12,500 bases of DNA. Source: Chromera velia. Lineage: Eukaryota; Sar; Chromeraceae. Under the pieces are notes generated by a model. That model was not told where the DNA came from, did no database searches, and was given only the letters and a program-made list of their open reading frames with translations. A program made the position numbers and the translations under genes. The stretch covers positions 1-12,500 of the forward strand of contig JAHBMJ010000155.1 in assembly GCA_018398765.1 (NCBI GenBank), written 5' to 3'. Position 1 is the stretch's first letter; each line of letters begins with the position of its first letter. Of the stretch, positions 1-8,463 are shown one piece after another.

Positions 1-480
1 GAACTTAGTGACCAACTAACTATTTAAGTTTAGATTTAATTTACTAAGATGATTTGAATTCAGTTATTCTACTAAGCATTCATCTTAACATGACATTGTA
101 CTTAAACATTTATTTACGTGTAATCGAAATTATAAAAAAAAAATTGTAAATACAATATTATGCATTATCATAATTGAATGCTAAAAGAACTCAAAAATTG
201 AAATCTCCTGACACTGACATGTTTAGCTTCAATTTTTTCTTTAATGTTAATTTTATCTTAAAAGAATCATGTTTTAAAGAATGTCTATTTAATTTAAAGG
301 TATATAAACAACGTTGAAATACTATGGAACATCCTATATTTCAAAGTCCGAAATGATGTTAAAGTCCGGTAGGTCTCATTATGTCATGCTTTTGGATGAA
401 GTAAGAGACGCTCGCTCTAAGTTGGACTTGATTGTGTGGGCACAACAAATGGCTAAGCAGCAGTGGGGATAGGGTTTAAG
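1..480. other. AT-rich spacer, no gene seen
   Basis: This stretch is strongly AT-rich with short A and T runs, for example around 130-142. Stops are frequent in every frame and no splice-flanked open frame is visible. I see no RNA gene, tandem array or clear inverted repeat. Confidence 0.6.
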
Positions 481-600
481 CAAAAATGAGAAGAAAGTGA
501 GGGAGATCTTCATACTTCTCCTCGAAAAGCACCCTGTTGCAGGCGCACGGGCGATCTCCAATTGCCTTTGTAAGTAACTGTGTATATTCCCCCAGTCTGT

Positions 601-619
601 CCTTCTTTCTCTTTTCTTC

Positions 620-656
<37 letters not shown>

Positions 657-663
657 TTTCTTC

Positions 664-700
<37 letters not shown>

Positions 701-709
701 TTTTCCCTC
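601..709. repeat. (CTTT)n microsatellite, interrupted
   Basis: This is a pyrimidine-only tract dominated by CTTT units with a few CTTC interruptions near 655-664. It creates long artificial open frames on both strands, rich in Ser/Phe/Leu on + and Lys/Glu/Arg on -, which I do not treat as genes. Confidence 0.95.
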
Positions 710-812
710 ACTTCCTCTCACTCTTTCTCCGTTGTTATTGATTTTTGACGACCGTACTTGCTTTTAAGGGGAATATATATTTCATTATATCAGTCCAAGT
801 GTGTTTTATCCA

Positions 813-842
813 ATTGATTGATTGATTGATTGATTGATTGAT
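813..842. repeat. (ATTG)7 microsatellite
   Basis: Seven uninterrupted ATTG units are followed by a partial unit. No gene context is visible. Confidence 0.95.
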
Positions 843-1195
843 GAACAAACAAGGGCAGAATGGAATCAATCGGGGGGTGAGCGAAAAGCATATGGGGGGG
901 AAATGCAAGACGGACGACCCCAAGAGGCCCAGGCTGCAGGGCTTGGATGGCACCCCTCATGTGAGCATGAGAGGCGGTGGGAGGTGACGGGCTCAAGCTT
1001 GCACGGGTACGGAGGGGCACACGGGGCGCTCATGCTCGTGCGGTTCACAAGCGGGTCTGCGAGCAGGGTGCATGCTACGTGCGGCTTCTCCGTTCTCCTT
1101 CTCCTTTTTTCTCCTCTTTTTGAATTTTTTTATCATGCTTACTACTCGCAATTTCACTCCCCTGGAAAACAAGTCGTGCCTCAGGGATAAACCAA
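843..1195. other. GC-richer spacer, no supported gene
   Basis: The base composition rises in GC compared with the first 480 bases. A 118-codon + strand frame spans 834-1190, but it begins inside the ATTG microsatellite and ends in a T/C-rich stretch. It has no recognisable motif, and I see no convincing splice sites around it. Confidence 0.4.
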
Positions 1196-1505
1196 CCGAA
1201 CCGACTGAACTGACTGAACTGACCGAACTGCAGGAACTGAACTGAAAGAGAAACCTTTGCTTGTACGTCTTCGGCAGAAAAGATAGGGAATCAAAGGAGA
1301 TTGGGAGTTCTAATCTTTTTCTCTCTCCGTCTCCTTCTGTTCCACCTCGGGTGATTTTCTTTAGAGGTCATCTGACAGACCTTTAACTGACACGAACTGA
1401 CAGAAAGAATCTCACTGGCCCGTGACCCTTAGAGAAAAAAAAGATACAGAAACAGAGGAGTCCGTCTCCGTCCTTTCTGTTCCCCCTGAGGTACTTATTT
1501 TTTCC
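1196..1505. repeat. CTGAA/CCGAA-type repeats and a diverged duplication
   Basis: Positions 1196-1245 are a degenerate array of CCGAA, CTGAA and CTGA units. The motif returns at 1385-1402. A second similarity follows: AAAAGATA with A/G-rich sequence at 1278 and 1439, and TCCGTCTCC followed by TTCTGTTCC and a C-rich stretch at 1326 and 1461. The spacing is 161 bp for the first pair and 135 bp for the second, so this is an old tandem duplication with indels. No coding signal is seen. Confidence 0.5.
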
Positions 1506-2644
1506 CTTTCCTTCTCGTTTCCCCCTCTGCTCGGGCATACCAGTGCTGTTCTGGCGCTTTAATCGGTTATGGGGACCCTCTTCTGGGCGAAATGCAGGCA
1601 GCCCTCAATTGTCTCAAGAGTGGGATAGAGAGCGCATTGTAACTCAGCCTGTAAGAGGACTACCAGATAAAGCAAAAGCCTGTTTACTTAGAGGTGGAGC
1701 CACCCTCCACTTCCATCCGCCTCCCTATCCCTGTCAGGCTCTCATCGATTCAACTTATCCCAGTGGGGCCTAAGTCGAAAGTTTAACTCTATGTATGATG
1801 CTCTAGGTTGGCCAGAGTCTATACGGCTCACCGGCTTTAACCCCATACATCATCATCATCATACCCCCTTCAGAGTGTTGGCAACAAGGAGAGTCTCTGC
1901 ATGACCAGTCTCATCACTGAGGAGTGGTCAGGCTCTGTTTTTCGTGTAGAGGTGCACGACTACCAGTGGGCGGGGACGGAAATAGGCAGATAAAAAGAGA
2001 CCCACACTTTAGCCGGCTCACCACGTACACGTGAATTGACTCAATTGAAGGGGGTTCATAATGGGTTCATAATCTGAGGGCCTGGGGCTCTCCACATGGA
2101 TTAAGGGAGGTTCTCACTCTGACGGTGGATAAAAGGTAATAAAGGGAGACACACACTGTAACAGGCTCGTTCACACCCTGACGCTGGACGAAGGGGCTTC
2201 TATTAACACAATCGTTGCAACGACTCTCCCTTTGAAGCTGGAGTCGAGAACAATACCAGCCAGACAAGCGATGACAAGCCACCGCAAGCGATAGAAGCGG
2301 AGGCCCATACTCTAGAGAAACCGCCGTGCTACCAAGAGAAACGAAACAGGGGGCTTCAGGGAGTTCCGTTCCGGAAAACAACGAATGAAGGCCAAAAGTA
2401 TGCCAGAGGTGTAGAAGCTTCTCCTCCGTGCATCCAGCGCAACACCGTTCCTAAAAGGTAGGAACGCAAATAGACGTAACGCTCTGATGGCCGTACATGG
2501 AAGGGACTACTAGATGTATAAACTCAGTCTGATTGAACACCAAGGATCTGGGTAGAACTGAGAGGAAACAGAACCAGTTATTTCGTAGGTCAGACAAAAA
2601 ATAAGCAACACCACCAATCTTAGCCATTTCTACCTCATTTTTCA
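1506..2644. other. Unassigned spacer with a diverged repeat pair
   Basis: No gene is supported here. Two related segments occur about 150 bp apart. The block near 1996-2020 reads AGAGACCCACACTTT then AGCCGGCTC. The block near 2144-2168 reads GGGAGACACACACTGT then AACAGGCTC. A short CAT run lies at 1848-1861. A 104-codon minus-strand frame covers 2067-2381; it has no motif I recognise and overlaps the repeat pair, so it may be element-derived or fortuitous. Confidence 0.4.
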
Positions 2645-2970
2645 GTTGAAGTACAGGTAGCCGTCGGAGTACCGTGCCGTGCATTGGGCCGCGGGCTTGG
2701 CCGGGCTTGTGTTACATATGCGTGTTGCGCGCATGCAGTGAATAATCGCCGGCGCGCCGAGCGATTATCGCGTAGACGTATTGTTTTATCATTTCTGTGC
2801 GTATCGTGCTTTAGATAGCATGCAAGATTGGATTTATTGCTTTGCTTTCGGATTAAGAGTATTACTATTACTTTTACAGACTTCTTCAGGAGCTGTACAG
2901 ACTTGGGCACAGACCACAGAGACTTACCTGTCATAACACCTTAACACATACCTACACTTTATCTTAGTTC
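2645..2970 (+). repeat. 316-bp dispersed repeat, copy 1
   Basis: The core runs 2651-2967, from GTACAGGTAGCC to CTTTATCTTAG, and matches copies 2 and 3 without a single indel. It differs from copy 2 at 18 positions and from copy 3 at 16, all transitions. The flanks GTTGAA (left, shared with copy 2) and TTCT (right, shared with copy 3) extend the match slightly. It contains two hairpins, at about 2719-2735 and 2744-2770. The orientation is arbitrary. The family is unknown to me; I saw no tRNA-like B box, poly-A tail or terminal inverted repeat of transposon type. Confidence 0.9.
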
Positions 2971-4480
2971 TGCGGTCAATAGCCTACAGTGCTTGCTCTT
3001 GCTGTGTTGCAGTTCACGATGTTTCCTCACCTTCTCTCTCCGTGACTGAGGACCGCTCCCCTTCTCTTCAAGCAGCCTCAGGGCATTCCTCTGTTCTTTG
3101 CAACGCATCTGTTTGCGCAGCCTGGTCGTTTCAATCATGTTCTCGCTTTTGTGATAGAAACCCTCCTGGCAGTTGTGTACTCAGCTGCTATGAATCTGTT
3201 TGATTATATGGACAAGGTGAACGACCTGTCTGTTTGTGCGCGTCGGATGCAAGCAGGAGTGAAGAACTGGTCCTGAAGGGGGTCTTCCCTTAATTTGCAG
3301 AAGGAGAAGGAGTCGGGTGGACTACAGTCCATGAAACATTGCGGCTTTTGGTTGTGATGGCTTGGACGACCTTCTGCAACAGCGCCTCTGAGCAGTCAAG
3401 GATGACTGGCAGAGGTATCTCTGTGGATCTCTTAAGTGCAGCTTCTTGTTGGAATTAGAATCTGTTTCGTAATTGAAGGAAAACCTTGTAAACAACCTCC
3501 CGCAGTGTGTTGATCTATCTCTTTCTCTCTCCTTCATGGTTCTTTACGTCCCTCAGTTGACACTGTGAACAGCCTGTGCTGTCTCTTCCTAGTCTTCGAC
3601 GTTCCATTCTACTTATGAGTGGTGACTGAACAAACCAGGAGACAGGTCTGCACTGGTTTTGTTTTCTTGTCATCTCACCCTGCGTGAAGTCTTCCAGAGG
3701 AAGAAGAAAGGAGTTCTGATCGTGGACCTTCGTTCTGTGTGCTATGCGGAGCATGCCGTTTCACCTGTGCCTCTCGCCTGTGCCAGATGGACGTCTTGAG
3801 TGAGAATGGGATGGTTTCTTGATTTGTAAGTGCCTGGACGTGCTCTGATACGCAAATAGGTCATGTCTGGATTGAGATGTGCGCTGTGTCGGGGGCTACC
3901 CACCCACGTTCATGAGTCTGTCGCTGGGCTACATTCTGTTGAATGAAGACGATTCATGAGGCAGTAGCCATACCTTTCAGAGCGGTGTGCTTGCCCTGCA
4001 TGCTGTACCTGGTTATATCGATTTCGTCTGGCTATGTTTTTTGGGTTTTGTGAACGGATGGATTCAATGACTTCTATATAGGCTTTGTGGGGACTTCGAG
4101 TGCCTTAGGCTTCTGCATCTATCCTTAGATCCAAATCAGTCGATTTGTGAATATCCCTTTTCCACCTTATCAGCAACGGATGGCCGGAGGGGGGATGAAT
4201 ACATGTAAGGACTGGGATGATGGAGTAGCAGATCCCTGCCTGAAAAAAAGGAAGGAAAAGAATTCCACTTGAATCTGCTTTCCCAACATACGAGAACAAA
4301 AAGACAAACATGGATGTATGTAAACGTCCAATTATTTCTTTTCATTCATTTTTGAGACCTCTCTTCTCCAACTGTTTTTTCTTTTTGTACTGTGTAAGTC
4401 TGAGCATCTAGTTTTTGTGTAACTTATTGTGGCAGTAGCGGAAGATAACTGCGTTTTTGAATAGCCGATGTTTCGTTCTC
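2971..4480. other. Long spacer without a supported gene
   Basis: About 1.5 kb follows copy 1 with mixed composition and short frames only. A + strand stretch at 3190-3276 has an ATG and 28 sense codons before a stop, and the minus strand has frames of 71 and 79 codons at 3322-3537 and 3515-3754. None has a recognisable domain, and no exon could be linked by phase to a neighbour. The text could be a decayed gene or element, or an untranslated transcript. Confidence 0.35.
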
Positions 4481-5420
4481 TCATCACTTTTCATTCAGAG
4501 TCTTACTCTTCTTTTTGTTTGATTTTTTTTCTCTTTTTCTTTTCTTTCTGGCGTTTCTCGCTCTTTCTTTCTTTGCTCTCTCACGCTCTTCTTCTTGTCT
4601 TTTCTCTTTCTTGATCATCGTTTGACTAATGAAATAAGAAAAGAATGGGGGGGAGAGCGGGGGTACTGAAGAAAGAGGGCTAGGAGAAGAGAAAAGAACG
4701 AAATGATTTAACAATTAAAAAGGTTTTCTTTTCTCTTCTTTATTCTTTTTGCGTTGCATGAATGTGCTTGGTGAAAGTTTCTTTTTCACATACAGCAAAT
4801 TTTTTTTTTTTGCGTTTTCTCTTTGTTCCACTGTTTATCGCTCTCTCTTTCTCTCTCTCTCCTCCTTCTCTTTGCAGTTCTTGCTTTTCTCTTCTCTTTT
4901 CAAACAAGTCAACCTGAGCAGTAGATTGAGAAAGAATCACAGGAACGTGAGGGAATGGGGCAGATTGAAGAGAGAGAGGGGGGGAGATGGGCAAGAGAGA
5001 GAGGACACATCATACAGAAGGAACCGGAACAGAAAGATAGAAATGAAAATGCATCATTCGTTTTTGCTTTCATTCGGCAGTTCTGTTTTTCTTCTGAATT
5101 CACTGCATAGAATTTACTGCATCTTATTTTCTCTTCAAAGATGTGCAGTCTGTATGACGTGTTTGACTCGACAGTCCGATTTGTAATTCGTTTTCTTTTC
5201 TCAGATTGCTCTTTGTTCTAGCTGAACAGTGTCCTTTCACCTTTCGATGGTTATTTCACTTCTTTTCTTTTTATGAAAGGTTTTCTTCTCACATATGCAT
5301 GTCGATAGCAAAAGACAGACAAAGGAAGAAAAGAAGAAAGCGCAGCATGACAAAGATTGAGAAAAAAAGACGTTCAATGACATTCAACTTTCTTTTTTTT
5401 TGTCGACCAATTTGAATTTT
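4481..5420. repeat. Pyrimidine- and purine-biased low-complexity region
   Basis: Alternating blocks are rich in T and C (4500-4612, 4725-4900, 5225-5290, 5385-5400) or in A and G (4635-4720, 4925-5045, 5310-5375). The 145-codon + frame at 4749-5186 and overlapping minus-strand frames consist mainly of Phe/Ser/Leu or Lys/Arg/Glu. I read these as composition artefacts, not proteins. Confidence 0.6.
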
Positions 5421-5521
5421 GGTTTGCTTTAATTCTGCAAAAGGAAAGTAGGTGATGCACGTAAATCATCTGTCATCGCTTCTGCACTCTGACTGATTCA
5501 TCTTATTCAGTACAAGTTATT

Positions 5522-5559
5522 TTCATTCGTTCATTCATTGATTCATTCATTCATTCATC
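5522..5559. repeat. (ATTC)n microsatellite
   Basis: Units of ATTC run for about nine repeats with two substitutions, in an AT-rich spacer. Confidence 0.9.
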
Positions 5560-5774
5560 AATCCAGATTTTCTCATCTGCATTCAGGAGTTCATCATAAT
5601 TTGATTGATTTCACAAGTCTGTTTCCTTTTCGAACTGAATTGATTTGTAATACAAACTTCTAGTTTTCTTTTCTAAAAGAGGACAGAGCAAGGGGGAGAT
5701 TAAAACAGATTGGATTGATGACGTAACTGTTATATACAGGAAGTCTTTGCTTTTGACGAAACTTTTTGACTTCC

Positions 5775-5850
5775 TACCTCAATTGGTAGAGCATGCAATC
5801 GTTCTTTTCATTGTAGCTCACTGTTAGAGCATGCGGTTGTTTTCATTTTT
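5775..5850 (+). repeat. Duplicated tRNA D-arm-like segment (SINE-head-like remnant)
   Basis: Two stretches resemble the D arm and Pol III A box of tRNA genes, consensus TAGCTCAGTNGGTAGAGC. Positions 5775-5792 read TACCTCAATTGGTAGAGC and 5814-5830 read TAGCTCACTGTTAGAGC. Each is followed by ATGC and then a T-rich tail ending CATTG or TATTG, so a unit of roughly 39 bp is duplicated. No anticodon stem or T arm follows at tRNA spacing, so neither is an intact tRNA gene. A fragment of a tRNA-derived retroposon is the best reading, and only a tentative one. Confidence 0.45.
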
Positions 5851-5962
5851 ATTGTTATCTTTGCTGGACTGAAATTTGTCCTAAGTCGTATCGCTCGCGT
5901 TGCCTTGCATATTTTTTCTGCAACGCTTTGCTTTTTCTTCGGCAACACGATCGAGGGGGGGA

Positions 5963-6285
5963 GTTGAAGTACAGGTAGCCGTCGGGGTACCGTGCCGCAC
6001 ATTAGGCCGCGGGCTTGGCCGGGCTTGTGTCACGTATGCGTGTTGCACGCATGCAGTGAATAATCGCCGGCGCGCCGAGCGATTATCACGTAGACGTATT
6101 GTTTTGTCATTTCTGTGCGTATCGTGCTTTGAATAGCATGCGAGATTGGATTTATTGCTTTGCTTTCGGATTGAGAGTATTACTATTACTTTTACAGACT
6201 TCTCCAGGAGCTGTACAGACTTGGGCACAGACCACAGAGACTTACCTGTCATGACACCTTGACACACACCTATACTTTATCTTAG
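5963..6285 (+). repeat. 316-bp dispersed repeat, copy 2 (first of a tandem pair)
   Basis: The core runs 5969-6285 and is preceded by GTTGAA exactly as copy 1 is. Its right end fuses directly to copy 3, sharing the G at 6285 (CTTAG meets GTACAG). The inverted repeat ATGCGTG-TTG-CACGCAT at about 6037-6053 pairs perfectly here, whereas copies 1 and 3 have a G-T wobble at one position. A 128-codon minus-strand frame crosses the unit, but the matching frame in copy 3 is broken. Confidence 0.9.
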
Positions 6286-6605
6286 TACAGGTAGCCGTCG
6301 GAGTACCGTGCCACGCATTGGGCCACGGGCTTGGCCGGGCTTGTGTTACGTATGCGTGTTGCGCGCATGCAGTGAATAATCGCCGGCGCACCGAGCGATT
6401 ATCGTGCGGACGTATTGTTTTATCATTTCTGTGCGTATCGTGCTTTAGATAGCATGCAAGATTGGATTCATTGCTTTGCTTTCAGATTGAGAGTATTACT
6501 ATTACTTTTACAGACTTCTCCAGGAGCTGTACAGACTTGGGCACAGACCACAGAGACTTACCTGTCATGACACTTTGACACACACCTACACTTTATCTTA
6601 GTTCT
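6285..6605 (+). repeat. 316-bp dispersed repeat, copy 3 (second of a tandem pair)
   Basis: The core runs 6285-6601 and is followed by TTCT as in copy 1. It lacks the GTTGAA left flank because it abuts copy 2. It differs from copy 2 at 20 positions, all transitions. In the minus-strand frame that is open in copies 1 and 2, a CGA-to-TGA change (G to A on + at 6484) introduces a stop about 30 codons after the ATG, so the frame is not under protein-level selection here. Confidence 0.9.
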
Positions 6606-6629
6606 TTTTCCTCTTCAAAACTTTGTTCT

Positions 6630-6687
6630 ACCTCTCTTTCAAGCCTCTTTCTGATTGTAGTGGGAAGAGAGGCTAGAAGAGAGGCTC
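6630..6687. repeat. Imperfect inverted repeat beside the foldback
   Basis: The left arm (about 6630-6651, ACCTCTCTTTCAAGCCTCTTT) is close to the reverse complement of the right arm (about 6664-6686, which holds GAGAGGCT twice). The loop is about 12 nt. It lies between copy 3 and the large foldback and could be part of either or independent. Confidence 0.55.
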
Positions 6688-6703
6688 CAACATGTTCTAA
6701 GAG

Positions 6704-7120
6704 GTATACCAAGTGCAACTCAATTTGGCACGATTACGATTCTGATTGCAAATGTGAAAAATATTTTTTTCACGTAAACAGTCTTTTAAGACTTGCGATA
6801 TGTTTCTGATAATATTTGTAAAGTCTGTGCAAATTTTCAAGTTTGTACGCACCACCGATTACGTTTGCGAAAAATATGAAAATTCAAAGTCAGGATTCGT
6901 TTTCCGGGGCCGCCCGACTTTGAATTTTCATATTTTTTGTAAATGTAATCGGTCACGCGTATGAACTTGAAAATTTGTACAGACTTTACGAATATTATCA
7001 GAAACATGTTGCAAGTCTGAAAAAACTGTTTCCGCGATTAAAATATTTTTCACATTTGCAATCGCAAACGTAATTGGCTGTATGGGGTTTGCCAAATTGA
7101 GTTGCGCTTGCATGGTATAT
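6704..7120. mobile_element. 417-bp imperfect foldback element (MITE-like)
   Basis: The left arm (6704-6891) and right arm (6916-7120) are reverse complements along nearly their whole length, with a GC-rich spacer of about 24 nt at 6892-6915. Outer ends are GTATACCA on the left and TGGTATAT on the right. Internal anchors include CAACTCAATTTGG, GCAAATGTGAAAAATATT, GTTTCTGATAATATT and TATGAAAATTCAAAGT, each matched inverted on the other arm. The right arm has about 14 extra bases near 7065-7085. No transposase frame is present, and I could not identify a clear target duplication. Such a long hairpin could be a non-autonomous transposon or a source of small RNAs. Confidence 0.85.
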
Positions 7121-7175
7121 ATTAATAAGTGAGTTCCTGCGATGGCGCACGCACTCACGCAAGTACTCACTTGAC

Positions 7176-7210
7176 TTCGCGCGCAATGCTTCGCGCGCAA
7201 TGCGCGCGAA
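7176..7210. repeat. CpG-rich tandem 14-mer ending in a perfect hairpin
   Basis: TTCGCGCGCAATGC occurs twice in tandem (7176-7189, 7190-7203). The second copy with the next bases forms a perfect inverted repeat, TTCGCGCGC, loop AAT, GCGCGCGAA (7190-7210). A related hairpin lies at 10854-10870. Confidence 0.85.
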
Positions 7211-7566
7211 CTGACTTGTATAACTGCATGCTGATTTAATTTATATTAATACAGATCGATTCGGCGCCAATCGCAATCATGCATTTGCATGTAAATGAGT
7301 ACCGTGCATGCACAGTTCATGGGTTCAATCCCTCTCAATGATCTTGCAAAGAATTGAACTAGCAGTAGCACAAAGCCTGCATGACCAGCGCTGAGGCCCG
7401 AGTTCCTTTCCCAACTGCCATGCACCCCCAGCTTTGACTTTTATGCATGCCGTCTCACTCGCTCCCTCACTTGCCTGATCACACGTGATCTTCATACACC
7501 TGGATCGCTTGGGCTAGATCGCCCTTTTTGAGCGTGTTGCCGGAGGCTGTTTTGGGGGGGGAAAGC
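7211..7566. other. Spacer upstream of gene 1
   Basis: No exon is supported. The stretch contains ATGCAT/TGCATGCA-type short palindromes around 7278-7312, and a GGGTTCAATCCC segment at 7320-7331 that resembles the tRNA T loop (B box) but has no cloverleaf upstream. The frame of the downstream open region is closed by a TGA at 7486-7488, so the first exon, if correct, starts after that point. I see no clear TATA box. Confidence 0.35.
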
Positions 7567-8277
7567 ATGAAGCTCGAGCAGACAACCGCGGAGCAATCTC
7601 CACCGAAGCTTGAACAGACTATCTTGGAGGGACAAACCATTGTGGACAAGAAGCAAAAACAGAGCGCCGTAGACGACCAAAATGGTACAGGGGAAGGCAC
7701 CACGAAAGGAGGAAAGATGCCAAACCACACTGTTGATTCCGGAAACAAAAGAGAAAGTTCCAAAATCCCCTCCCCCCCCCTTCCCAACGATTGGGACTCA
7801 CGACGCGTCTCTGCCCTGGGAGGAAAGGGAGGGGATGACTCAGGAGAAGGAAAGGCCAATGCACTCAAGTACCGTCAGAAAGACAGGGAGAAGGTTTTGA
7901 AGCATTATAACAACCACAGTCTTTGCAGAGAAAACACCAAGGTGCCGTCGACCTACATAGAGGAGTACGGGACGAAGACTGCACGGCAGGAGCCCATTCA
8001 TCTCAGAGACACGGTCAGTGATGCGTATATTAATACAAACCAGTGCGACGGTAACGTGCAACAAAATGGGCAAAAAAACGATCCCAGAATGGATCGAGAT
8101 GGCGAGTCATGTCTGACAAACAGAAAAGCAGACGGAGGTACTTGGCAGGCAGTCACCGAGGCAGGCAGGCAGGCAGGCACGCATGCAGCCAACCCTCCAC
8201 CCGGTCAGACAGAGAGAATTGCAGACGGGCACAATGAACGACAAGTCATCGAGCAAATAGGGCAGCAGGAAGGATGC
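7567..8277 (+). CDS. Putative 5' exon of gene 1: hydrophilic, disordered protein segment
   Basis: An open frame from the first ATG at 7567 gives 237 codons to a possible donor (TGC followed by GTGTGC) at 8278; a second in-phase donor lies at 8299. The product is rich in Lys, Glu, Gln, Asp, Gly and Asn, has KLEQT twice near the start (residues 2-6 and 15-19), and shows no hydrophobic stretch, signal peptide or known domain. Both donors end in phase 0, which matches the exon at 8464. Joined to the three downstream exons the total is 1116 bases, an exact multiple of three, giving 371 residues. Against it: the frame includes a GGCA microsatellite (8160-8179, residues around 199-204), and a membrane protein with this N-terminus would lack a signal peptide. 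It could be a separate exon, a separate gene or a chance frame. Confidence 0.45.
8160..8179. repeat. (GGCA)5 microsatellite inside the putative 5' exon
   Basis: Five GGCA units fall within the open frame, where they read as Gly-Arg-Gln-Ala-type residues. A shorter pair of GGCA units sits just upstream at 8144-8151. Confidence 0.9.
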
Positions 8278-8322
8278 GTGTGCGCGAAGGGCCGGACAGT
8301 GGGGTGGGCGTGTGTGCGGTTC

Positions 8323-8323
8323 A

Positions 8324-8374
<51 letters not shown>

Positions 8375-8390
8375 AGACAGACAGACAGAG

Positions 8391-8438
<48 letters not shown>
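8323..8438. repeat. (CT)n and (CA)n compound microsatellite in gene 1 intron
   Basis: A CT run (8323-8341) passes into CA repeats (8341-8370), then AGAC units (8371-8390), then a second CA run (about 8392-8438). The array ends about 25 bases before the acceptor at 8461-8463, so it occupies the place where a polypyrimidine tract and branch site would be expected. His/Thr-repeat open frames across it are artefacts. Confidence 0.95.
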
Positions 8439-8441
<3 letters not shown>

Positions 8442-8463
8442 CACCTACCTTGCTTGTTTGCAG

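Noticed and set aside
1543-1773. 76-codon + strand frame
   Set aside because: It starts at a GTG, has no ATG at that point, no motif and no supporting splice sites.
5775-5850. Intact tRNA genes at the two D-arm-like sequences
   Set aside because: The sequence after each D arm is T-rich and forms neither an anticodon stem nor a T arm.
5881-6267. Minus-strand 128-codon frame over copy 2 of the 316-bp repeat, with a near-identical frame in copy 1
   Set aside because: Copy 3 has an in-frame stop about 30 codons after the ATG, variable sites are spread over all codon positions, and the product has no known motif. The frame looks like a by-product of an indel-free repeat.
2651-6601. CRISPR array or bacterial repeat system
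   Set aside because: Units are 316 bp with no short spacers, no cas-like genes are present and the surroundings are eukaryotic with spliced genes.
7255-7345. Possible tRNA gene around GGGTTCAATCCC
   Set aside because: Only the T-loop-like segment is present; the T stem is mispaired and no acceptor, D or anticodon arms could be placed.
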